35,931 bases of DNA, from contig DYFO01000022.1 of NCBI GenBank assembly GCA_020725145.1, positions 1 to 35,931 on the forward strand, written 5' to 3'. The DNA comes from Symbiobacterium thermophilum (lineage in GTDB: Bacteria; Bacillota; Sulfobacillia; UBA995). A model generated the notes under the pieces. That model was given only the letters and a program-made list of their open reading frames with translations, was not told where the DNA came from and made no database searches. Below, piece after piece: positions 30,098-35,931 of this stretch. Made by a program: the position numbers and the translations under genes. How positions within the stretch are numbered: the first letter of the stretch is position 1; every line of letters starts with the position of its first letter.

Positions 30098-31619
30098 CCT
30101 GGTGAACGAGGGCTGGATCCCCTGCGTGATGCCGGACGGCCGTGTCCGGGAGCTGGGCCTGCTGCCAACCCTCGCGAACGCCCCCTCCATCCGCGAGCTG
30201 CACGACCCCTCGCCGCTGGTTACCGCTTCCCTGCACCGGCTGCTGCTGGCGGTGCTGCACCGGAACTTCGGCCCGCCCGATCTGGACGCATGGATCGAGT
30301 TGTGGGAGGCCGGCCGCTGGGATGCAAGCCGCCTTGAGGCTTATTTCGATCGCTGGCAAGACCGCTTCGACCTCTTGCACCCGGAGCGCCCGTTCTACCA
30401 GACGGCAGGCTTGCCCCACCAACCGGTCTCCATCGCCAAGCTCGCTCCCGAGCTTGCCTGCGCCAACAACCCTACCCTTTTCGACCACACCATGGACGGC
30501 TCACCCCCGGCCGTAGACTTGCCCGCGGCCGCGCGCCTGGTCGTCGCGTGCCAGGCTGCGGATCTGGGAGGACTGGTCAGCAGGCTGCCAGGAGAGCCGC
30601 CTTCTGCACCGGCCGCCCCCCTGGCCACAGGGGCCGTGGTCCTGTACCAGGGCAGCAACCTCTTCGAGACCCTCATGCTGAACCTGATCGTCTACAACTC
30701 CAGCGAACCCTGGGAGGCCGACCTGAGCGCCGATCGCCCGTCGTGGGAACAGGAAAGCCCGCCTTCGGAGCTGCGGACCGTCCCGGGTTACCTTGACTAC
30801 CTCACCTGGCAGAGCCGTCGCATTCTGCTTGTACCGGAGTCCCTCGATGGCCGGACGGTGGTACGCAGGGCAGTGCTAACGGCCGGTCGGCGACTGCCCG
30901 ACACCATGCCCGTGATGGACCCGCAGTTCGCCTTGCTGAAAAACCCCCGGAAGAAGCTGCGAGCGAAGGATCCTGCGTGGCTGGCCCTTCGTTTCCGGCC
31001 CGACCGCGCGCTCTGGCGGGACAGCACAGCCCTGCTCGCGGCGTCAAGCGACTACAACGTCCCTCCCCGTGCCCGCCGGTGGTTGGGCGAACTGGTGGCC
31101 CAGGGCTTCCTGGATCGAAGTGCGAGGTACCGGCTGGTGGTCGCCGGGTTGGGAAGCGAGCGGGCCAAGGTTCACTTCTGGCGCCAGGAGCGCATGCCGC
31201 TTCCTCTCGCCTACCTCGCGGACGCCGACCTCGTCGAGCTACTGAGAGGGTCGCTGAAGCTCGCCGAGAGGATCGGCTGGCTGCTACAACGCGCACTTGA
31301 GACGGCGACAGTGCCTGGCACCCGGCCCGACTCGCCCGGGGAACAGGCGCCGATCGCTGCCGGGCTCCTGCGTTACTGGTCGCTCCTGGAGATCCCCTAC
31401 TGGCACCTGATGGAGGACCTGCCGGTCGAGGCCGCCCACGCCCAGGCTGTCTGGGCCCGCACCTTACGCCAGGCCGCGCTGGAGGCCTTCGACCGCGCCC
31501 TGGAAGGGCTCCAACAGGGCCGGCTGTTGAAGGAGGTGACAGTGGCGCGAACGTGGCTGGAACGCGTCCTCGCAGCATCGATGAGACCGTACCGGGAGGT
31601 GGCCAATGAGACAGGATAA
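30081..31619 (+). CDS. casA: Type I-E Cascade large subunit Cse1 (CasA, Cas8e)
   Basis: Cse1 recognises the PAM and recruits Cas3 in the type I-E Cascade complex. The 512-aa product begins with the family hallmark FDLVNEGWIPC. It continues with RPFYQTAGLP and a middle region (LYQGSNLFETLMLNLI) that fits the CRISPR_Cse1 family. The C-terminal four-helix bundle is visible as a long helical end. GTG 30081 lies inside the end of cas3 and follows AAGGAGGCTGG. Length is typical, and the position between cas3 and cse2 is canonical. Confidence 0.95.
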   Translation: MTYGFDLVNEGWIPCVMPDGRVRELGLLPTLANAPSIRELHDPSPLVTASLHRLLLAVLHRNFGPPDLDAWIELWEAGRWDASRLEAYFDRWQDRFDLLHPERPFYQTAGLPHQPVSIAKLAPELACANNPTLFDHTMDGSPPAVDLPAAARLVVACQAADLGGLVSRLPGEPPSAPAAPLATGAVVLYQGSNLFETLMLNLIVYNSSEPWEADLSADRPSWEQESPPSELRTVPGYLDYLTWQSRRILLVPESLDGRTVVRRAVLTAGRRLPDTMPVMDPQFALLKNPRKKLRAKDPAWLALRFRPDRALWRDSTALLAASSDYNVPPRARRWLGELVAQGFLDRSARYRLVVAGLGSERAKVHFWRQERMPLPLAYLADADLVELLRGSLKLAERIGWLLQRALETATVPGTRPDSPGEQAPIAAGLLRYWSLLEIPYWHLMEDLPVEAAHAQAVWARTLRQAALEAFDRALEGLQQGRLLKEVTVARTWLERVLAASMRPYREVANETG

Positions 31620-32142
31620 GCGGGTACCGTTCGTCGAGTACCTCGAGAAGCTGCGTGACCAGGAGGACCGGGCGGCGCTGGCCGCCCTGCGGCGGGGGCT
31701 GGGCAGAACCCCGGCCGAGGCCGCCGAGATGCACCGGTACGTGGTCCCGTGGCTGCCGCCGGAGACGCGGCGCTGGGACGAGGACTGCCACTACCTGGTG
31801 GCCGCGCTGTTCGCCTCTCATCCCGCCCCGGGAGGTAGCGGCAGCATGGGTGACACGCTGGCCCGCGTTGCCCAGAAGGGTAACGCGGCCGCCGTCGAGC
31901 GCCGTTTCGTGGCCTTGCTGAAATCCCATCCCCAGGACCTGGCGGATCGCCTGCGCCACGTGGTGAGCCTCGCCCGTGCCCACGACGTCCCCGTGCACTG
32001 GCACCAGCTGTTCCGGGACGTTCGTGATTGGCAGCATCCGGCCCAGTACGTGCAGCGCAACTGGGCCCGCGATTTCTGGTCGGCCCTTGCGCCGCCGACG
32101 GTCGGCGAGGAGACCGAGCAAGTCCAGGCAAAGGAGGCATGA
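31606..32142 (+). CDS. casB: Type I-E Cascade small subunit Cse2 (CasB, Cas11e)
   Basis: Cse2 is the small helical subunit, present as a dimer in Cascade, that stabilises the target strand. The 178-aa product has the Cse2 pattern FVEYLEKLRDQEDRAALAAL near the N-terminus, then VVPWLPPETRRWDEDCHYL and the C-terminal VHWHQLFRDVRDWQHPAQYV with RNWARDFW. ATG 31606 overlaps the end of casA by 14 bp and follows GGGAGGTGG. Length is typical. Confidence 0.93.
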   Translation: MRQDKRVPFVEYLEKLRDQEDRAALAALRRGLGRTPAEAAEMHRYVVPWLPPETRRWDEDCHYLVAALFASHPAPGGSGSMGDTLARVAQKGNAAAVERRFVALLKSHPQDLADRLRHVVSLARAHDVPVHWHQLFRDVRDWQHPAQYVQRNWARDFWSALAPPTVGEETEQVQAKEA

Positions 32143-32145
32143 CCC

Positions 32146-33321
32146 ATGAAGATCGAGCTCCACATTCTCCAGAACTTCGCGCCGTCGTGCCTGAACCGGG
32201 ACGACGTCAACGCGCCCAAGGACTGCGAATTCGGAGGGGTACGGCGCGCCCGCATCTCCAGCCAGTGCCTCAAGCGTTCGGTCCGCGTCTACTGGACGCA
32301 GCACGGCGAGCTCGAAGGACACCGCGCCGTGCGCACCCGAAGGCTGGCTGCCCACGTGGCCGAACGGCTTGCGGCCCAGGGGCGCGACCCAGAGGAGGCC
32401 ACCCTCCTGTGCAGGTTCGCACTGGAGCGCGCCGGCCTCGGCATCACCCGGGACGGCACCACCGAGTACCTGCTCTTCCTCAGCGAGCGGGCCATGGACA
32501 CTCTGGCCGCGGCCATCACCGAGCACTGGGACACCCTGAACGCGGCATGCGCGGCCCAATCCGCCGGTAAGGAACCGGCCAAGTCCCGCAAACAGGACGA
32601 TTCCGCACTCCCCGCCGAGGTGCAGAGGGCGATCGAGGAGATCTTCTCCGGTCGCAAGGCTGTCGACCTCGCCCTCTTCGGCCGCATGGTCGCCGACGCG
32701 CCCGAACGCAACGTCGAGGCCGCCTGCCAGGTGGCTCACGCCATCTCGACCCACCGTGTCAATGCGGATCTGGACTTCTTCACGGCCCTGGACGACCTGC
32801 AGCCCCAGGGAGAACCGGGAGCGGGCATGATGGGCACCGTCGAGTTCAACTCCGCCTGCATGTACCGCTACGCCCTCCTGGACCTCGTTCAGCTCAAGAA
32901 CAACCTGGAGGGAGACGCCGAGCTCGCCCTCGAGGCAGCACTGGCATTCCTCAAAGCGTCGGTACAGGCCGTGCCATCCGGCAAGCAGAACAGCATGGCC
33001 GCCCACAACCCGCCCAGCCTGGTTATGGTGGTCATCCGCACCGCGGGTGTCCCCTGGTCGCTGGCCAACGCCTTCCAGCATCCGGTCACCGCCGGGACTC
33101 CCGACCAAGGCGGGCTGGTGGAGCAATCCATCCGGCGCCTCGACGCCTACTGGGGCAGGCTGCAGGCCGTCTACGGCACGACCGGCATTCAGACCTCTGT
33201 GGCCCTGACGGTGGAGGACGTGCCCCTGAGCCATGTCGGTCGCCGCGCCGCGAACCTGAAGGAACTTCTGAACGCGGTCCGTACGGCCGTTGAGGAGAAT
33301 CCGCAATGGCGGTCCTGCTGA
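32146..33321 (+). CDS. casC: Type I-E Cascade backbone Cas7e (CasC, Cse4)
   Basis: Cas7e forms the six-subunit backbone that holds the crRNA. The 391-aa product opens with ELHILQNFAPSCLNRDDVNA and has FGGVRRARISSQCLKRSVR, both highly typical of Cse4/CasC. Further signatures are ADLDFFTALDDLQP, MGTVEFNSACMYRYALLDL, and PSGKQNSMAAHNPPSLVMVV. ATG 32146 follows AAAGGAGG and lies 3 bp after casB. Length is slightly above the Escherichia coli protein (363 aa). Confidence 0.96.
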   Translation: MKIELHILQNFAPSCLNRDDVNAPKDCEFGGVRRARISSQCLKRSVRVYWTQHGELEGHRAVRTRRLAAHVAERLAAQGRDPEEATLLCRFALERAGLGITRDGTTEYLLFLSERAMDTLAAAITEHWDTLNAACAAQSAGKEPAKSRKQDDSALPAEVQRAIEEIFSGRKAVDLALFGRMVADAPERNVEAACQVAHAISTHRVNADLDFFTALDDLQPQGEPGAGMMGTVEFNSACMYRYALLDLVQLKNNLEGDAELALEAALAFLKASVQAVPSGKQNSMAAHNPPSLVMVVIRTAGVPWSLANAFQHPVTAGTPDQGGLVEQSIRRLDAYWGRLQAVYGTTGIQTSVALTVEDVPLSHVGRRAANLKELLNAVRTAVEENPQWRSC

Positions 33322-34007
33322 TACGGCTCGCCGGTCCCATGCAGGCCTGGGGTGTGCACAGTCGCTTCACGGTGCGCGACACGGGCACGGAGCCTTCCAA
33401 GTCCGGCGTCGTCGGTCTGCTCTGCGCCGCCTGCGGGGTGAGCCGCTCCGACACCGCCCGTATCGCCGAGCTCGCCGCGCTACCGATGGGGGTGCGGGCG
33501 GACCGCGAAGGCAAACTGATGCGGGACTTCCACACGGCCGGCGGCGGAATGTGGCCCGGCTTGCGAAGCTACGGCGTGCGCCGGGCCTCGGGCGAACCCG
33601 GCGAGACCGTCACCTCCGAGCGCTACTACCTGGCCGACGCCGACTTCCTGGTGGCACTGGAAGGCCCTCGCCCACTGCTCGAACGACTGCACGCGGCACT
33701 GGCCTCCCCGGTCTGGCCTCTTTACCTCGGCCGCAAGGCCTTTGTTCCCGGAGAGCCGGTACGGTTACCCGACGGCCTGCGAGACGGCGACGTGCCCTCG
33801 GTTCTCCGCTCTTACCCCTGGCGCAAGCGCCCCCACGACTCGGATCCCGAAAGGCTGCGGCTGGTCCTGGAGTGCGCGGCCGACGAAGGGATCGCACGCC
33901 TGGACGTGCCGGTGTCGTTCGAGATCGGTTCCCGCCGCTACTCCCTCCGCTACGTCAGGACGGCGTGGGTGTCCACCGGGGAGCTCCCGCGGATGGAGGA
34001 GGTCTAG
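33306..34007 (+). CDS. casD: Type I-E Cascade subunit Cas5e (CasD)
   Basis: Cas5e caps the 5' handle of the crRNA. The 233-aa product has the RAMP-family opening VLLIRLAGPMQAWGVHSRFT, followed by TEPSKSGVVGLLCAACGVSR, nearly identical in pattern to known CasD proteins. Later features include KLMRDFHTAGGG and TVTSERYYLADADFLVALEG. ATG 33306 overlaps casC by 16 bp after GAGGAG. Length is typical. Confidence 0.95.
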   Translation: MAVLLIRLAGPMQAWGVHSRFTVRDTGTEPSKSGVVGLLCAACGVSRSDTARIAELAALPMGVRADREGKLMRDFHTAGGGMWPGLRSYGVRRASGEPGETVTSERYYLADADFLVALEGPRPLLERLHAALASPVWPLYLGRKAFVPGEPVRLPDGLRDGDVPSVLRSYPWRKRPHDSDPERLRLVLECAADEGIARLDVPVSFEIGSRRYSLRYVRTAWVSTGELPRMEEV

Positions 34008-34010
34008 GAC

Positions 34011-34727
34011 ATGTTTCTCTCGCGCCTCATCCTGAACCCCCGCAACGGCCGAGTACGCAGGGATCTGGCAGACTGCGGCCAGATGCACCGGACGATCATG
34101 CGCGCCTTTCCTCCGACCGAACCGGGCGAATCTGCCCGCGCGAGCTTGGGCGTGCTCTACCGGGTCGATGCCGACCCGCAGGGGCGCCTTGTCCTCTACG
34201 TCCAGTCGCGTCAGTGCCCGGATTGGTCAGCCCTGGAACCGGGTTACCTCCTGCACCCGCCCGCCTGCAGACGCGTAGACCACGTGTACCAGGCGTTGAC
34301 ACCGGGCACCGTGTTGCGCTTCCGACTCCGGGCCAACCCCACCCGGAAGATCGACACCAAGAGCGGTGCCGACGGACGCCGCCGTCACGGACGGAGGGTC
34401 GAGCTCCGTACCGAGGCCGATCGCCTCGCCTGGCTAGAGCGGAAGGCTGAAGCTTCCGGTTTCGAGCTGGTTTCGGTGCGCGTCAGCACCTCCGTCCCCG
34501 ACGTGACCACGATCCCGCAGGGCAAGGTGGTGCGCACCTCTGGCTATTGCCACTGCGACACCCCGGAAGGGCGGATCTCGCATACCCTGACGCTCGCACC
34601 CGTCCTCTTCGAAGGGCATCTGCGGGTGGTGGAGGCCGAGCGGTTCCGCCGTGCCCTGGAGACGGGGATCGGACCCGGCAAGGCCTATGGCATGGGGCTG
34701 CTGTCGATAGCTCCGGCGGCCAGGTGA
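34011..34727 (+). CDS. casE: Type I-E crRNA endonuclease Cas6e (CasE, Cse3)
   Basis: Cas6e cuts the CRISPR transcript within the repeat hairpin and stays bound to the 3' handle. The 238-aa product has the catalytic-type histidine at position 26 in DCGQMHRTIMRAFP. It also has the RAMP G-rich loop GIGPGKAYGMGLLSI near the C-terminus. The central stretch LRANPTRK is also typical of CasE. ATG 34011 follows GGAGGAGG and lies 3 bp after casD. Length is normal (199 aa in E. coli, longer in actinobacterial and thermophile forms). Confidence 0.95.
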   Translation: MFLSRLILNPRNGRVRRDLADCGQMHRTIMRAFPPTEPGESARASLGVLYRVDADPQGRLVLYVQSRQCPDWSALEPGYLLHPPACRRVDHVYQALTPGTVLRFRLRANPTRKIDTKSGADGRRRHGRRVELRTEADRLAWLERKAEASGFELVSVRVSTSVPDVTTIPQGKVVRTSGYCHCDTPEGRISHTLTLAPVLFEGHLRVVEAERFRRALETGIGPGKAYGMGLLSIAPAAR

Positions 34728-34733
34728 GGGAAC

Positions 34734-35699
34734 GTGCAAAACCTTCACCTCTTGCCGAAGTTCCGTGACGGCTGGAGCTATCTGTACGTGGAGCACTGCA
34801 AGGTCGACCGGGACGACAAGGCGATCATCGTCCACCAGGCCGACGGCAGCGTTCCCGTGCCCTGTGCAACGCTTGCGCTGCTCATGCTGGGGCCGGGATC
34901 TACCATAACTCACGCTGCCGTCCGCGTCCTTGCGGAAAGCGGGTGCACCGTGCTCTGGTCAGGTGAGGAAGGCGTTCGCTTCTACGCGCAGGGACTGGGC
35001 GAGACCCGAAAGGCCCATCGGCTGCTTCACCAGGCCCGCTGCTATGCGGATACAGAGCTTCGCCTCCAAGTGGTCAGGCGTCTCTACCAGCTGCGCTTCC
35101 CGGAGCCGCTCGATCCTTGCGCCACCCTGCAGGAAATCCGCGGCATGGAAGGCATCCGGGTTCGGGAGGCTTACTCCCGCGCCAGCCGCGAAACCGGCGT
35201 GGAATGGAAGGGTCGTTTGTACCGACGCGATCGCTGGTCGTCTGCAGACCCGGTCAACCGTGCCCTCTCCGCAGCCAACAGCTGCCTGTACGGGATCTGC
35301 CACGCCGCCATACTCTCGGTGGGCTACTCGCCTGCCCTGGGTTTCATCCACACCGGGAAGATGTTATCGTTCGTTTACGACGTGGCCGATCTTTACAAGA
35401 CCGAAATCACCATCCCCATAGCCTTCCAGGCGGCGGCCCAGGGCCAGTCCGCGTTGGAGAGCAGGGTTCGGCATCGCTGTCGCGATCTGTTCCACCAAAC
35501 CCGTCTCCTCGCCCGCATCGTGCCGGATATCGACTACGCGCTGGGCGTTCGGAGCCAGGGCGAGACCACCGACCCCGACTTCGAAGAGGATGAAGCTGCC
35601 CCCGGCGATCTCTGGGATCCGGATCTCGGCACCGTGCGCGGAGGGGTGAATTTCGGGGATCAAAGGGAGGGTGGGACGGATGGTCGTGATGATCCTTGA
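34734..35699 (+). CDS. cas1: Type I-E CRISPR integrase Cas1e
   Basis: Cas1 with Cas2 inserts new spacers into the CRISPR array. The 321-aa product has the metal-binding residues in the expected places: Glu139 in RGMEGIRVREAY, His206 in ALGFIHTGKM, and Asp216/Asp219 in SFVYDVADLYK. The opening LPKFRDGWSYLYVEHCKVDR is a clear Cas1e signature. The C-terminal 40 residues are acidic and probably flexible. GTG 34734 follows GTGAGGGAA and lies 6 bp after casE. It overlaps cas2 by 20 bp. Confidence 0.96.
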   Translation: MQNLHLLPKFRDGWSYLYVEHCKVDRDDKAIIVHQADGSVPVPCATLALLMLGPGSTITHAAVRVLAESGCTVLWSGEEGVRFYAQGLGETRKAHRLLHQARCYADTELRLQVVRRLYQLRFPEPLDPCATLQEIRGMEGIRVREAYSRASRETGVEWKGRLYRRDRWSSADPVNRALSAANSCLYGICHAAILSVGYSPALGFIHTGKMLSFVYDVADLYKTEITIPIAFQAAAQGQSALESRVRHRCRDLFHQTRLLARIVPDIDYALGVRSQGETTDPDFEEDEAAPGDLWDPDLGTVRGGVNFGDQREGGTDGRDDP

Positions 35700-35931
35700 G
35701 AACGTCCCTACCGGCCTTCGTGGGGAGCTCACCCGCTGGATGCTGGAGCCCCGTGCAGGCACCTTCGTCGGGACGCTGTCTGCGCGTGTCCGCGATCTGC
35801 TCTGGCACAAGGTGTGCTCGGGTTCAGAGACGGGAGGTTGCACCCTCATCTACAGCTCGAACACCGAGCAGGGGTTCCGCATCAGGGTCTGGGGACACAC
35901 CCGAAGGACCATTGCCGACTTTGACGGACTG
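35680..35931 (+). CDS. cas2: Type I-E CRISPR protein Cas2e (partial, cut by window end)
   Basis: This gene is absent from the ORF track because no stop lies inside the window. From ATG 35680, after AAAGGGAGG, 84 codons are visible. They read MVVMILENVPTGLRGELTRW, then MLEPRAGTFVGTLSARVRDL, SSNTEQGFRIRVWGHTRRT and DFDGL, which follows E. coli Cas2 almost position by position (ENVPPRLRG, RAGVYVG, NTETGF). Family length is about 95-110 aa, so only the C-terminal tail is missing. It overlaps cas1 by 20 bp. Cas2 forms the central dimer of the Cas1-Cas2 integration complex. Confidence 0.95.
   Translation, partial: MVVMILENVPTGLRGELTRWMLEPRAGTFVGTLSARVRDLLWHKVCSGSETGGCTLIYSSNTEQGFRIRVWGHTRRTIADFDGL

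Noticed and set aside
30802-33306. 834-aa minus-strand open frame antisense to the cas genes
   Set aside because: A shadow frame produced by high GC content opposite cse1, cse2 and cas7e, whose protein signatures are unambiguous; its translation shows no recognisable motif.

Overview
GC-rich window with many GTG and TTG starts, long chains of overlapping genes (ATGA, GTGA and TTGA junctions) and strong GGAGG-type ribosome binding sites. The flagellar gene order, starting flgB-flgC-fliE-fliF-fliG-fliH-fliI-fliJ-fliK-flgD-flgE-flbD, follows the Bacillota fla/che operon. FlgD, FlgE and FliN/FliO have the short Bacillota forms. I therefore infer a high-GC, possibly thermophilic, deep-branching member of the Bacillota (Symbiobacterium, Thermaerobacter or Limnochordia-like). 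This is an inference from gene order and composition; no rRNA is present.

Region 1 (1-270) is the leader of the flagellar operon. It holds a sigma-A-like promoter (TTGACA, 17 bp, TGC-TACTCT), a structured RNA that strongly resembles a class I cyclic-di-GMP (GEMM-I) riboswitch, and a short terminator-like hairpin just before the flgB ribosome binding site.

Region 2 (271-23479) is one nearly gapless plus-strand flagellar supercluster. It encodes the rod, MS-ring, switch, export apparatus, hook and stator proteins, then a PilZ protein, the flagellar sigma factor FliA/SigD, an unknown 101-aa protein, two rod/hook-family proteins, and flgM-flgN-flgK-flgL. A textbook sigma-28 promoter (TAAA-N15-GCCGATAA) overlaps the flgG stop codon and should drive flgM-flgL as a late transcript. 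No chemotaxis genes, flhF, flhG or fliL are present where Bacillota usually carry them. FliM begins directly at its middle domain, without the N-terminal CheY-binding peptide. Together with the riboswitch and the PilZ protein, this suggests a flagellum controlled by cyclic di-GMP rather than by CheY.

Region 3 (23467-26792) is on the minus strand. It holds an acetamidase/formamidase family gene and a tightly coupled trio: an unknown two-helix membrane protein, RNase D, and a small ICMT-like membrane protein. The last gene overlaps the 3' end of flgL in convergent orientation.

Region 4 (26793-27400) separates the minus-strand genes from the cas operon. It holds a degraded plus-strand reading frame that loosely recalls DUF5680 proteins, followed by about 270 bp in which I see no gene.

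Region 5 (27401-35931) is a complete-looking type I-E CRISPR-Cas operon in canonical order: cas3, cse1 (casA), cse2 (casB), cas7e, cas5e, cas6e, cas1e and cas2e, the last cut by the window edge. No CRISPR array is inside the window; it would be expected beyond cas2e.
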